DNA from: Nilaparvata lugens
Taxonomy: Eukaryota > Arthropoda > Insecta > Hemiptera > Delphacidae
DNA length: 64,000 nt
Assembly (NCBI RefSeq): GCF_014356525.2
Contig: NC_052517.1
Span: 434,001 to 498,000 of the forward strand
Direction: 5' to 3'
Every line of letters starts with the position of its first letter. The stretch's first letter is position 1. Made by a program: the position numbers and the translations under genes. The notes beneath the pieces are model-generated. The model did not search any database. It saw only the letters and a program-made list of their open reading frames with translations, and had not been told where the DNA came from. Below are positions 21,482 to 33,900 of the stretch, in pieces.

Positions 21482-22597
21482 AACCATGTGGCTTGGCCCT
21501 TGTCTACTATAGCATTTATTTTATTATTTTACAAAGGCGACTTTCTAGAAGTATTTTAAGCCTAGGTGATGATGATGGGATGAATGATAATACAATGAAG
21601 GTAGAGTTATGAATGATAAAAAATTATGGGTTATGCTGTCCACTTGAATTGATTTGAGTCCACTTCTCAGTACAGAAGTAAATAAACTAGAAATTTTGAA
21701 TTTGATTTGATTAAAAACCGCATATAATAGGAATGATTACATTCAATAAACTCTCAGAACTTGAAAATATTGAGTTACTAGCCGTCTGGCTCGCTTCGCT
21801 CGCCATATCCGTCTAGCCAGGGGGCTCCGCCCCCTGGACCCCTGACTGGATCGTCCAAGAATGAGATCAGCAGGCTCGCTTCGCTCGCCTGCATTTTTCA
21901 TTTGGGCATTTTTATCATATGTTAGGACAATCTAGTCGGGGGTCCAGACTAAACGGCTGGCTAAACGGATATGGCGAGCGAAGCGAGCCTGACTGCTAGT
22001 AATATAATATTCCCAGGATTGAAGTAGCAGTGCCCAATCAATTTTTCCGCGATAAATGCATTTAAATCTTCAACTTAGTGCCAACCTAACAAAGTCAACT
22101 CAACTTAATGCCAACCTGACAAAATTATTAATATAGTTGCCAGTTAACAACTGTTTCGAAGAGGTATTCTATCTAGATTATAGTTCTATAGTATTATATG
22201 GAAATTTCAATTATAATTAAGAGATTGGAAGAAGAATATACATGCTAAAAGACGAACTTTAAACCCTTAAAAACAACCCTTAGAGTCAAAATATTGCCAA
22301 AAGATTTCTTAGTGCGCCTCTAAAGGGCCAACTGAACATAACTACCAAATTTGAACGTTTTTGGTCCGGTAGATTTTTAGTTATGTGAGTGAGTGAGTGA
22401 GTTAGTCAGTCAGTCAATCAGTGAGTGAGTGCCATTTCTCTTTTATATATAGATTACGAAAATTTTGAACAAGAAAATTCGATACACTGTTAGTTAGTTA
22501 TATGTGTAGGTATTCGTTTGTAATGGCTGGATTGAGATAAATTTCAATTTCTGATTTGATGACATGAATTTGGATTAAATTTGAATTATAATTACAG

Positions 22598-22734
22598 GGG
22601 TGTTCCAGAAGATGCTTTACCAAGCTCCCAGTCCGTCACGAAAGAAAGAACCGCCACCCAAAGAAAACAAACTACGGCTATTCCTGAAACGGAGCAGTGA
22701 ACCGCCTGCAAATCTCCAAAATGCGGCCGCTCAG
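22598..22734 (+). pseudogene. BTB-BACK protein exon 2, copy b (frameshifted)
   Basis: 137 nt instead of 136. One extra G directly after the acceptor (ATTACAGGGG) shifts the frame when joined to exon 1 and leads to a stop 38 codons on. It also changes two Leu codons to Pro-Ala (CCGCCTGCAAAT for CCGCTGCTAAAT). All other bases agree with copies a and c. Either a dead exon copy or a homopolymer sequencing error; the CCTGCA substitution argues that the copy really differs. Confidence 0.75.
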
Positions 22735-22814
22735 GTAAATTTACTGCACATTCGGCTAAATATCACAAATTGTTGCGTTTTTGTGAGTGAGGTTTGTGTT
22801 GGTGTGTGTGCGTG

Positions 22815-23440
22815 TGCGGTTGAAGAGATGGTTTTTGCTGACGATGAAGCCCTCATGAACCCTAGGCTTGTGCGTGGGTAATTAGAGGGATATTGGTGAT
22901 CTATATTTTACAGAAAATGTTTTTTGCTGAAGATGAAGCCTACATTAACCCTAGGCTTGTGCGTGGTTGATTTGAGAGATGTAGGTGATGAGTTTTCAAT
23001 TATATTTTACAGAAAATGTTTTTTGCTGAAGATGAAACCTATATGAACCCTAGGCTTGTGCGTGGGTAATTTGAGGGATATTGGTGACGAATTTTTAATA
23101 TTTCACAGAAAATTTTATAATAATGTTTTTTGCTGACGATGAAGCCCTCATGAACCCTAGGCTTGTGCGTGGGTAATTGGAGGGATATTGGTGCTGAGTT
23201 TTCTATATTTTACAGAAAATTTGATGAAAATGTTTTTTTTTTCTGACGTTCAAGCCCCCATAAACCCTAGGATTGTGCGTGGTTGATTTGAGAGATATAG
23301 GTGCTGAGTTTTCTATATTTTACAGAAACTTTTATGAAAATGGTTTTGCTGACGATGAAGCCCTCATGAACCCTAGGCTTGTGCGTGGGTAATTAGAGGG
23401 ATATTGGTGATCTATATTTTACAGAAAATTTGTTGTTTAC
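22815..23440 (+). repeat. Minisatellite after exon 2 copy b
   Basis: About six to seven ~95-bp units, same family as 19690-20320 (CCTAGGCTTGTGCGTGGGTA). Confidence 0.8.
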
Positions 23441-24414
23441 TAGTAAGAAATCCTTGCTTCGCAAGGGTCTATTTTAAAAACATGAGAAACCGAAAACTTG
23501 ACGTAATGAAATTTTGAATTTGATTTGATTAAAAACCGCATATAATAGGAATGATTACATTCAATAAACTCTCAGAACTTGAAAATATTGAGTTACTAGC
23601 CGTCTGGCTCGCTTCGCTCGCCATATCCGTCTGCCAGGGGGCTCCGCCCCCTGGACCCCTGACTGGATCGTCAAGAATGAGATCAGCAGGCTCGCTTCGC
23701 TCGCCTGCATTTTTCATTTGGGCATTTTTATCATATGTTAGGACAATCTAGTCGGGGGTCCAGACTAAACGGCTGGCTAAACGGATATGGCGAGCGAAGC
23801 GAGCCTGACTGCTAGTAATATAATATTCCAGGATTGAAGTAGCAGTGCCCAATCAATTTTTCCGCGATAAAGCATTTAAATCTTCAACTTAGTGCCAACC
23901 TAACAAAGTCAACTCAACTTAATGCCAACCTGACAAAATTATTAATATAGTTGCCAGTTAACAACTGTTTCGAAGAGGTATTCTATCTAGATTATAGTTC
24001 TATAGTATTATATGAAATTTCAATTATAATTAAGAGATTGGAGAAGAATATACATGCTAAAAGACGAACTTTAAACCCTTAAAAACAACCCTTAGAGTCA
24101 AAATATTGCCAAAAGATTTCTTAGTGCGCCTCTAAAGGGCCAACTGAACATAACTACCAAATTTGAACGTTTTTGGTCCGGTAGATTTTTAGTTATGTGA
24201 GTGAGTGAGTGAGTTAGTCAGTCAGTCAATCAGTGAGTGAGTGCCATTTCTCTTTTATATATAGATTACGAAAAATTTTGAACAAGAAAATTCTGATACA
24301 CTGTTAGTTTAGTTTATATGTGTAGGTATTTCGTTTGTAATGGCTGGATTGAGATAAATTTCAATTTCTGATTTGATGACATGAATTTGGATTAAATTTG
24401 AATTATAATTACAG

Positions 24415-24550
24415 GGTGTTCCAGAAGATGCTTTACCAAGCTCCCAGTCCGTCACGAAAGAAAGAACCGCCACCCAAAGAAAACAAACTACGGCTATTCC
24501 TGAAACGGAGCAGTGAACCGCTGCTAAATCTCCAAAATGCGGCCGCTCAG
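24415..24550 (+). CDS. BTB-BACK protein exon 2, copy c
   Basis: 136 nt, intact, with acceptor ATAATTACAG and donor GTAAAT. It encodes exactly the same 45 residues after the split Arg codon as copy a. Phase 2 in and 0 out match exon 1 and the microexon or exon 3. It is the copy nearest the downstream exons and is followed by its own microexon copy at 26057. Which of copies a and c is used cannot be told from the sequence; using both in one mRNA would shift the frame. Confidence 0.85.
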
Positions 24551-24639
24551 GTAAATTTACTGCACATTCGGCTAAATATCACAAATTGTTGCGTTTTTGT
24601 GAGTGAGGTTTGTGTTGGTGTGTGCGTGTGCGGTTTGAA

Positions 24640-25260
24640 GAGATGGTTTTTGCTGACGATGAAGCCCTAATGAACCCTAGGCTTGTGCGTGGGTAATTAG
24701 AGGGATACTGGTGATGTGTTTTGTATATTTTACAGAAAATGTTTTTTGCTGAAGATGAAGCCTACATTAACCCTAGGCTTGTGCGTGGTTGATTTGAGAG
24801 ATGTAGGTGATGAGTTTTCAATTATATTTTACAGAAAATGTTTTTTGCTGAAGATGAAGCCCTCATGAACCCTAGGCTTGTGCGTGGGTAATTTGAGGGA
24901 TATTGGTGACGAATTTTTAATATTTCACAGAAAATTTTATAATAATGTTTTTTGCTGACGATGAAGCCCTCATGAACCCTAGGCTTGTGCGTGGGTAATT
25001 GGAGGGATATTGGTGCTGAGTTTTCTATATTTTACAGAAAATTTGATGAAAATGTTTTTTTTTTCTGACGTTCAAGCCCCCATAAACCCTAGGATTGTGC
25101 GTGGTTGATTTGAGAGATATAGGTGCTGAGTTTTCTATATTTTACAGAAACTTTTATGAAAATGGTTTTTGCTGACGTTGAAGCCCCCCCTTGAACCCTA
25201 GGCTTGTGCGTGGGTAATTAGAGGGATATTGGTGATCTATATTTTACAGAAAATTTGTTA
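24640..25260 (+). repeat. Minisatellite after exon 2 copy c
   Basis: About seven units of the ~95-bp family, nearly collinear with the array after copy a. Confidence 0.8.
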
Positions 25261-25266
25261 TTTACT

Positions 25267-25810
25267 AGTAAGAAATCCTTGCTTCGCAAGGGTCTATTTT
25301 AAAACATGAGAAACCGAAAACTTGACGTAATGAAATCTTGAAGAATTTACAATAGGCCTATAACCATCCTCGGTGAATTAAGAATGTATATGCAAAATGT
25401 CAAGTTAATCAGTTGAGTAGTTGAGACGTGATGATGCGTCATTCGTGAATTTCCTATCCCCTACGTGTATAAGCCAGCTCTTTCCTTTATTATATTAATA
25501 TATTAGACTGCACTCACAGTTTCAGGTGGACCCCCGAACTACCGGTTTGAAATCAACCTGCCTGTCTACCCAACTACTCGTTTGTAGATTGATAACAAAT
25601 TTTGTGAGGAATTCAAATTCAAATGAGACTGAATTTCAGCAATTTTCCTGAGGAATTTGATAGTCTTACACTTGGTTGCACAAAGGTCTGTTAACTTTTA
25701 ATCCCGATTAATTGCCACGAGAATCAATCAGAGAAGGCTTTTTAGAAAAGATTGGTTCCCGAGGAATTAACCACGATTAAAATCTAACCGGCTTTTGTGC
25801 AACCGGCACT
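25267..25810. repeat. Family H and family F copies (duplicate of 20335-20925)
   Basis: 25267-25505 family H and 25672-25810 family F foldback, in the same order and spacing as at 20335-20925. This shows that the segment was copied with the exon. Confidence 0.7.
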
Positions 25811-26056
25811 TAAAGGATTTTATATTTGCAACTAGTTTGTAGACAATTTTTGGGAGAATTCAAAATTCCAAACGGTACTGAATTGTAGGATTTTCCCAGT
25901 TATTTGGTAGATTACGATTTCTCTGTGAATTTTTAAATTCCAAACACAATCAGATGAGATTGAATTGTAGCATTTTTATAGATTTACTCACAAAATTGTG
26001 AGCATTTTGTGTTTTCAATTGGAAAAATGGTGTTTTTTTTCTGTGTGTTACAACAG

Positions 26057-26095
26057 AAGGGGAGCTATACTCAACAGTTAGCTCCAATACAAGAG
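26057..26095 (+). CDS. BTB-BACK protein microexon, copy b
   Basis: Identical 39 bases to the copy at 21174-21212 (KGSYTQQLAPIQE), with the same acceptor tract ending TTACAACAG and donor GTAACA. Phase 0 on both sides. This copy lies closest to exon 3 (39958), so a transcript using exon 2c would be expected to use it. Confidence 0.65.
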
Positions 26096-26348
26096 GTAAC
26101 AACACAGTCTAGTTGCCACTCTATGTTATCTAGTGCTCTATGGTCACTGTGTGCACTCTATGCTGTTTGTTTTGTCTATCTGTGCTATGTGATTCTCTGG
26201 AAAATCATAATATCGCATCCCCAAAAGTCATAGGTTGACGTATAGCTAAACTGTGTAAGTATAAACATGACTTTGAGTGGATGAATTTGAAGGTAAAAAA
26301 GGTAAAATTGGAAGCCTAGTTAGGAAATCTGAGAGGTTTTGCTTCAGT

Positions 26349-27630
26349 TATAGTGAGGTCCACGTTATAATGGCAGTGTTTGATTAGCAATGGTATTGCT
26401 ATCCTTGTCTATCATTCAACAAAGCAGATAACGCTCTTTCTCGCTTTGCTCTGGTGCCAGATCGTCTTTCAACAATGTAGAATTAATAATTGACCAAGCG
26501 AAGTGAGGTCTAAGATTCAAGTCGACGGTTTGGTATTTCTCTTAATGTTTCAATGTTTTTACGTTGCGCATTTACGGCAAAACCCGGTGATAGATTTTCA
26601 TGAAATTTGACAGGTATGTTCCTTTTTAAATTGCGCGTCGACGTATATACAAGGTTCTTGGAAATTTTGCATTTCAAGGATAATATAAAAAGAGAAAGGA
26701 GCCTCCTTCATACGCCAATATTAGAGTAAAAATCAGACTATAGAATTATTCATCATAAATCAGCTGTCTAGTGGACTATAATACTATCCGTTCAAAAACA
26801 TCGAACATCTTGAAAATTGTATGTTTCCATCAACGTTAGTAGACAGTTGACTATAATACTACCCGTTCAAAAACGTTGTACATCTTGAAAATGTATCTTT
26901 CCATCAACGTTAGTAGACAGTTGACTATAATACTACCCGTTCAAAAACGTCGAACATCTTGAAAATTGTATCTTTCCATCAACGTTGTAGACAGGTTGCA
27001 GCCAGACCTGATAACAGCGCTCACACTCACATTCCGGGACGACACGTCACGGTACGATAGGACAGAAAGCTCTATGCTTATTTAGGATTTTTTCTAGACA
27101 TTTTAAATTGATAAATTATTTATTGATTTTTGAGAAAACATAACAGGTCAATGTAACTTACTGAGTGCGAGGTCTATTGTTTAGAGAACTACTAGTTAAT
27201 TAACAAAATATTTCATCTTTTTTTTCAAATCAAATCATTTATTTGCCATACAATAAATACATATTCAAAACATAATAAAAGAAAATACATAATTTAATAA
27301 TAAAGAGTATAAAATAATTAAAATAAAAATTAAGCATAAATAATACCAAAATCATAATTAGATTCTCAATGGTAATCCGGCATCACCAGCAAAAGGAATC
27401 AAGCCTTGCCCGCTGGTGAGAAAATCTTAATTATGAAAATTCATTATGAAAAATTTTATTTCTTGCTTAATAAAATATAATCGATTATTTAGAACGAGAA
27501 TGAACAGAAAATATTACCTCAATAAACCTGTATCAGCTACCGTCTACAGAAGCAATTGACAAGACAGAGGATCGGCAACGTTGTTCTCCTATCTTTCTCC
27601 ACTGCCATTATAACGTGGACCTCACTATAG
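26349..27630. mobile_element. Family B element enlarged by nested insertions
   Basis: Ends GTGAGGTCCACGTTATAATG (left) and CATTATAACGTGGACCTCAC (right), TA-bounded. Inside: family E in reverse (26485-26770), an ~81-bp minisatellite (26770-26995), another family E-related piece (26996-27190) and a LINE-like tail in reverse (27218-27426, ACAATAAATACATATTC and CCCGCTGGTGAG). Sequence on both outer sides (26220-26345 and 27632-27800, with GGCTATACGTCACCG) resembles parts of the element at 47955, so the family B copy may itself be nested in that family. Confidence 0.65.
26770..26995 (+). repeat. ~81-bp minisatellite, three units
   Basis: Three units with GACTATAATACTACCCGTTC and TTTCCATCAACGTTAGTAGA. 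The ends contain TTAGTAGACAG, the same string as the inverted ends of the 47955-48843 element. Confidence 0.8.
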
Positions 27631-27811
27631 CAAGGGTTAGGTTTTTGCTTCAAAGTATCAATATGCTGGTATCATTCAAAATGTTTTGATAATATTGAAT
27701 AGCAGAAAGCTTTCATCTCAGAATATGTTTGTGTTGTATAGTTTGGCTATACGTCACCGTATGATTTTCAGCGATGCGATATTCTGCCTACCGTTTCTCT
27801 ATGTGTCTTAG

Positions 27812-28530
27812 GCCCAGTTGCACAAAAGCCGGATTAATTCTAACCGTGATTAATTTCACAAAAACCACTCAGAGAAAGCTTTATTGAAACGACGGCTTCC
27901 CTGATTGATTCTTGTGGAGAATTAATCACTATTAAAATTCAACCGGCTTTTGTGCGACCGGCTCTATATCTCTATTGCACTATAGTTGGCTTTAACTGTT
28001 ATTTAAATCTAAATGTTTCCTATCTCAATTGAAATCTCTATTTGGTTAATGTTCGGCTACTTTTTAACAGGGAAAATATTTCCGAACAATAAAGCATTTT
28101 AGTGCACAATTTCTTAAACACTTTTAAAACTTCTTGTATTTTCATAATGATTTGCTTGTATTCAGCTCACAGTGCTGCTTCTTTTTCCTCTAAATTTATG
28201 TGTTATAATTTTTAGTGATGTTTTCCTTCTAAATTTTTTTTTAAATTGGGGTGTGTACACACAGGGAGCGTTCAGGCGTACCAGCGGTCTTGAGGGAATA
28301 CAGATGTATTATATTACTAGCAGGTAACCCGTACTCCGCAAGGGTCTTGACCTACTGAGATCTTTGAGAATCTCAAATAGGTCTATAACCATCCTCGGTT
28401 GATTAAGAATGTATATGCAAAATGTCAAGTTAATGAGTTGAGTAGTTGAGACGTGATGATGCGTCATTCGTGAATTTCCTATCCCCTACGTGTATAAGCC
28501 GATTCTATCCTTTATTTTATTATAGATATC
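27812..28530. repeat. Family F foldback, unassigned DNA, family H copy
   Basis: 27812-27965 is a family F foldback (GTTGCACAAAAGCCGGATTA and inverted partner). 27966-28310 shows nothing recognisable. 28316-28525 is a family H copy with CTCCGCAAGGGTCTTGACC at its start. Confidence 0.55.
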
Positions 28531-28723
28531 TAAGGCTCAACTGACACTTAGGCGACTCAGATGGAGAAGAGACTGGACTCTAGTGGAGAGCATGTGTTTG
28601 TAAATGGTGACACTCAGACCAGTCGATTCTAGTCTCCGCGACGTCACCATTTCAAAACACATGCTCTCCACTAGAATCGAGTCTCTTCTTGTCCTAAGTC
28701 GCGTCAGTGTGAGTTGAGCCTAA
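28531..28723. mobile_element. Family G palindromic MITE
   Basis: About 190 bp, almost wholly palindromic: GGCTCAACTGACACTTAGGC on the left returns at the right end as GTGTGAGTTGAGCC. TAA on each side is a plausible 3-base target duplication, as in PIF/Harbinger-type elements. Arms contain GACTCTAGTGGAGAGCATGT. Inserted within family H sequence, which resumes at 28724. Other copies: 40474-40713 and 61251-61436. Confidence 0.75.
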
Positions 28724-28849
28724 GAATGTATATGCAAAATGTCAAGTTAATGAGTTGAGTAGTTGAGATGTGATGATGCGTCATTCGTGAATTTCCTATC
28801 CCCTACGTGTATAAGCCAGTTCTTTCTTTATTATAGTATAAATATATCT

Positions 28850-29029
28850 ATATTTTCCTAAGACCGTTTTGATCGCTGACCGCTGTCTGTTTGACCGCTC
28901 TCGCACTCTTTAATCGATGCATAATATTGCATAATAATGCAGTTGCATGCTTGCTCTCGAATGCATTTTATTCTGCATCCCATTCTAAAAGAATGCATCA
29001 ATCGATTTCAATTTGTAGCATGTGTTTCA
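28850..29029. other. Short unassigned stretch
   Basis: No recognised element or exon between the family H remnant and the giant family C element. Confidence 0.3.
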
Positions 29030-30089
29030 ATGTTCTACCATAGAGAAAAGATAGCACGAGAAGATATGCCATGGTATATTGTGTTGATACTGTATCATAT
29101 TGTGTTGATACTGTATCATATTGTGTTGAAACTGTATCATTTATGGTGATATCCCATGGTATAGTTCATTTATGTTGCAAATGTGACTGTTAACTGAAGC
29201 CGATAGTCCAAGTAGGTTTGTAGAATTCAGTCGAAAAGTTTGTAAGTTTTGTATCAAATTATGGTGTTGTGTATCAAGTTGAGTTGATACTGTATCATAT
29301 TGTGTTGATACTGTATCATTTATGGTGATATGCCATGGTATAGGGCGTTTATGTTGCAAATGTGAGTGATAACTGAAGCCGATAGTCCTAGTAGTTGTTT
29401 TTGGTGAAGCTATGTGACGCTGGTAGTCTCTCATACTGTGCCCTTCTTACACTCTTACACTCCCAACAACACACTAATAATAGACAGTGTATAGGGTGTC
29501 TATGTTGCAAATGTGAGTGTTAACTGAAGCCGATAGTCCAAGTAGGTTTGTAGAATTCAGTTGAAAAGTTTGTAAGTTTTGTATCAAATTATGGTGTTGT
29601 GTATCAAGTTGAATTGATACTGTATCATATTGTGTTGATACTGTATCATTTATGGTGATATGCCATGGTATAGGGCGTTTATGTTGCAAATGTGAGTGTT
29701 AACTGAAGCCGATAGTCCTAGTAGTTGTTTTTGGTGAAGCTATGTGACGCTGGTAGTCTCTCATACTGTGCCCTTCTTACACTCTTACACACCCAACAAC
29801 ACACTAATAATAGACAGTGTATAGGGTGTCTATGTTGCAAATGTGAGTGTTAACTGAAGCCGATTGTCCTAGTAGTTGTTTTTGGTGAAGCTATGTGACG
29901 CTGGTAGTCTCTCATACTGTGCCCTTCTTACACTCTTACACTCCCAACAACACACTAATAATAGACAGTGTATAGGGTGTCTATGTTGCAAATGTGAGTG
30001 TTAACTGAAGCCGATAGTCCTAGTAGTTGTTTTTGGTGAAGCTATGTGACGCTGGTAGTCTCTCATACTGTGCCCTTCTTACACTCTTA

Positions 30090-30921
30090 AGGTAGCGGTT
30101 CGCGCCGCGACAGAGACAGGAGACCGAGACAGGAGACTGAGACCAGCGACCGCGACCGTCACTTGACATTAGTCAATGTATACGCGACAGTTCGCGAGCG
30201 AGACAGAGACAGGAGACCGAAACGCGAGACAGGAGACAGCGAGACGGTCGCTGCTTCGGACCAGTAGTGTCTCCGTCGCGCTCGTAAAAGCACACGTGTT
30301 TAGTGTTTAAAAATAGTGTTTTCTGACGAAGACTGTGAGAATCTGATTGAACTAATCAGGCAGCACCCTCCGCTATACAATGCAACAACTAGACTCCTAC
30401 AGAGACGAACATTTGAAGGACAATATTTGGAAAGCATAGCTGAAAGTATAAATAAAACAGTGAGTCATTCTTATTTTATTTATTTTGCAAAAATTGATAT
30501 TTGGAAGGAAACATATAACAGGAATGAAAAGGTGGTGTGGAATCAGTTCAAACAAGCCGTGTGACATGATGTTCTTGCCAGTCTACTGCTCCTTGCTGTG
30601 ACGTGAAGTAATTGGTTAATTTTACTCTAATATCGAGTTTTGTATTTGTAATAATAATATAAGAGCAAATCATCGTCTTCTCCTTCCTCCAATAGTAGCT
30701 TCATTACTAGATTTTCCATCACGACACAAAACACCACTGACTTCATCGACAGACTCTCTTGAACTGAGCGTTTGCTTGATGACACTTGTCGCGATGTCGC
30801 GATCTTCGGTCTCAGTCTCGACCTACAGTACATGCCGAAGAGACCGAGACACTTGTCGCGGTCGCTGGTCTCAGTCTCCTGTCTCGGTCTCCTGTCTCTG
30901 TCGCGGCGCGAACCGCCACCT
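30090..30921 (+). mobile_element. PIF/Harbinger-like element with MADF coding remnant
   Basis: 832 bp. Inverted ends match for at least 65 bases with one difference: AGGTAGCGGTTCGCGCCGCG on the left, and the right end reads back as AGGTGGCGGTTCGCGCCGCG. Flanking TTA (30087-30089 and 30922-30924) is a perfect 3-base target duplication in an otherwise intact satellite unit. TTA duplication is the mark of PIF/Harbinger. Those elements carry a transposase plus a second Myb/MADF-like gene; here only MADF sequence is found (30316-30459). The end is built of near-repeats of GACAGGAGACCGAGAC. No transposase remains, so the element is non-autonomous. Confidence 0.85.
30316..30459 (+). pseudogene. MADF-domain exon of Harbinger-like element
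   Basis: Codes for FSDEDCENLIELIRQHPPL, then YNATTRLLQRRTFEGQYLES and IAESINKT. This is the first half of a MADF DNA-binding domain (L-I-x-L-[IV]-x2-[HY]-P-x-L-[YW]). It stops at a consensus donor (GTGAGT at 30460). There is no ATG: the codon before GTG-TTT is ATA, where one would expect the start. No second exon completing the domain is evident before the right end. Best read as a remnant of the DNA-binding accessory gene of the element. Confidence 0.65.
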
Positions 30922-33900
30922 TTACACTCCCAACAACACACTAATAATAGACAGTGTATAGGGTGTGTATGTTGCAAATGTGAGTGTTAACTGAAGCCGA
31001 TAGTCCTAGTAGTTGTTTTTGGTGAAGCTAAGTGACGCTGGTAGTCTCTCATACTGTGCCCTTCTTACATTCTTACACTCCCAACAACACACTAATAATA
31101 GACAGTGTATAGGTGTCTATGTTGCAATGTGAGTGTTAACTGAAGCCGATAGTCCTAGTAGTTGTTTTTGGTGAAGCTATGTGACGCTGGTAGTCTCTCA
31201 TACTGTGCCCTTCTTACACTCTTACACTCCCAACAACACACTAATAATAGACAGTGTATAGGGTGGTGTATGTTGCAAATGTGAGTGTTAACTGAAGCCG
31301 ATAGTCCTAGTAGTTGTTTTTGGTGAAGCTATGTGACGCTGGTAGTCTCTCATACTGTGCCCTTCTTACATTCTTACACTCCCAACAACACACTAATAAT
31401 AGACAGTGTATAGGGTGTGTATGTTGCAAATGTGAGTGTTAACTGAAGCCGATAGTCCTAGTAGTTGTTTTTGGTGAAGCTATGTGACGCTGGTAGTCTC
31501 TCATACTGTGCCCTTCTTACATTCTTACACTCCCAACAACACACTAATAATAGACAGTGTATAGGGTGTCTATGTTGCAAATGTGAGTGTTAACTGAAGC
31601 CGATAGTCCTAGTAGTTGTTTTTGGTGAAGCTATGTGACGCTGGTAGTCTCTCATACTGTGCCCTTCTTACACTCTTACACTCCAACAACACACTAATAA
31701 TAGACAGTGTATAGGGTGTCTATGTTGCAAATGTGAGTGTTAACTGAAGCCGATAGTCCTAGTAGTTGTTTTTGGTGAAGCTATGTGACGCTGGTAGTCT
31801 CTCATACTGTGCCCTTCTTACACTCTTACACTCCCAACAACACACTAATAATAGACAGTGTATAGGGTGTCTATGTTGCAAATGTGAGTGTTACTGAAGC
31901 CGATAGTCCTAGTAGTTGTTTTTGGTGAAGCTATGTGACGCTGGTAGTCTCTCATACTGTGCCCTTCTTACACTCTTACACTCCCACAACACACTAATAA
32001 TAGACAGTGTATAGGTGTCTATGTTGCAAATGTGAGTGTTAACTGAAGCCGATAGTCCTAGTAGTTGTTTTTGGTGAAGCTATGTGACGCTGGTAGTCTC
32101 TCATACTGTCCCTTCTTACACTCTTACACTCCCAACAACACACTAATAATAGACAGTGTATAGGGGTCTATGTTGCAAATGTGAGTGTTAACTGAAGCCG
32201 ATAGTCCTAGTAGTTGTTTTTGTGAAGCTATGTGACGCTGGTAGTCTCTCATACTGTGCCCTTCTACACTCTTACACTCCCAACAACCACTAATAATAGA
32301 CAGTGTATAGGGTGTCTATGTTGCAAATGTGAGTGTTACTGAAGCCGATAGTCCTAGTAGTTGTTTTTGGTGAAGCTATGTGACGCTGGTAGTCTCTCAT
32401 ACTGTGCCCTTCTTACACTCTACACTCCCAACAACACACTAATAATAGACAGTGTATAGGGTGTCTATGTTGCAAATGTGAGTGTTAACTGAAGCCGATA
32501 GTCCTAGTAGTTTTTTTGGTGAAGCTATGTGACGCTGGTAGTCTCTCATACTGTGCCCTCTTACACTCTTACACTCCCAACAACACACTAATAATAGACA
32601 GTGTATAGGGTGTCTATGTTGCAAATGTGAGTGTTAACTGAAGCCGATAGTCCTAGTAGTTGTTTTTGGTGAAGCTATGTGACGCTGGTAGTCTCTCATA
32701 CTGTGCCCTTCTTACACTCTTACACTCCCAACAACACACTAATAATAGACAGTGTATAGGGTGTCTATGTGCAAATGTGAGTGTTAACTGAAGCGATAGT
32801 CCTAGTAGTTGTTTTTGGTGAAGCTATGTGACGCTGGTAGTCTCTCATACTGTGCCCTTCTTACACTCTTACACTCCCAACACACACTAATAATAGACAG
32901 TGTATAGGGTGTCTATGTTGCAAATGTGAGTGTTACTGAAGCCGATAGTCCTAGTAGTTGTTTTTGGTGAAGCTATGTGACGCTGGTAGTCTCTCATACT
33001 GTGCCCTTCTTACACTCTTACACTCCCAACACACACTAATAATAGACAGTGTATAGGGTGTCTATGTTGCAAATGTGAGTGTTAACTGAAGCCGATAGTC
33101 CTAGTAGTGTTTTTGGTGAAGCTATGTGACGCTGGTAGTCTCTCATACTGTGCCCTTCTTACACTCTTACACTCCCAACAACACACTAATAATAGACAGT
33201 GTATAGGGTGTCTATGTTGCAAATGTGAGTGTTAACTGAAGCCGATAGTCCTAGTAGTGTTTTTGGTGAAGCTATGTGACGCTGGTAGTCTCTCATACTG
33301 TGCCCTTCTTACACTCTTACACTCCCAACACACACTAATAATAGACAGTGTATAGGGTGTCTATGTTGCAAATGTGAGTGTTAACTGAAGCCGATAGTCC
33401 TAGTAGTTGTTTTTGGTGAAGCTATGTGACGCTGGTAGTCCTCATACTGTGCCCTTCTTACACTCTTACACTCCAACAACACACTAATATAGACAGTGTA
33501 TAGGGTGTCTATGTTGCAAATGTGAGTGTTAACTGAAGCCGATAGTCCTAGTAGTTGTTTTTGGTGAAGCTATGTGACGCTGGTAGTCTCTCATACTGTG
33601 CCCTTCTTACACTCTTACACTCCCAACAACCACTAATAATAGACAGTGTATAGGGTGTCTATGTTGCAATGTGAGTGTTACTGAAGCCGATAGTCCTAGT
33701 AGTTTTTTTGGTGAAGCTATGTGACGCTGGTAGTCTCTCATACTGTGCCCTTCTTACACTCTTACACTCCCAACAACCACTAATAATAGACAGTGTATAG
33801 GGTGTCTATGTTGCAAATGTGAGTGTTAACTGAAGCCGATAGTCCTAGTAGTTGTTTTTGGTGAAGCTATGTGACGCTGGTAGTCTCTCATACTGTGCCC

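Larger units (their letters stand above)
21692..25325 (+). repeat. Tandem duplication, 1.82-kb unit carrying family A and exon 2
   Basis: Two head-to-tail copies, 21692-23508 and 23509-25325 (offset 1817-1818), each holding TTTTGAATTTGATTTGATT, a family A element (21777-22452 and 23595-24264), exon 2 (22598 and 24415) and the ~95-bp minisatellite. They differ mostly by single-base indels. The right copy continues into sequence matching 20335-21330 (microexon region) up to about 26220. Confidence 0.85.

Noticed and set aside
22598..22881. Exon 2 copy b extended by 48 codons as a separate small gene
   Set aside because: It is the duplicated exon read through its donor into the minisatellite.
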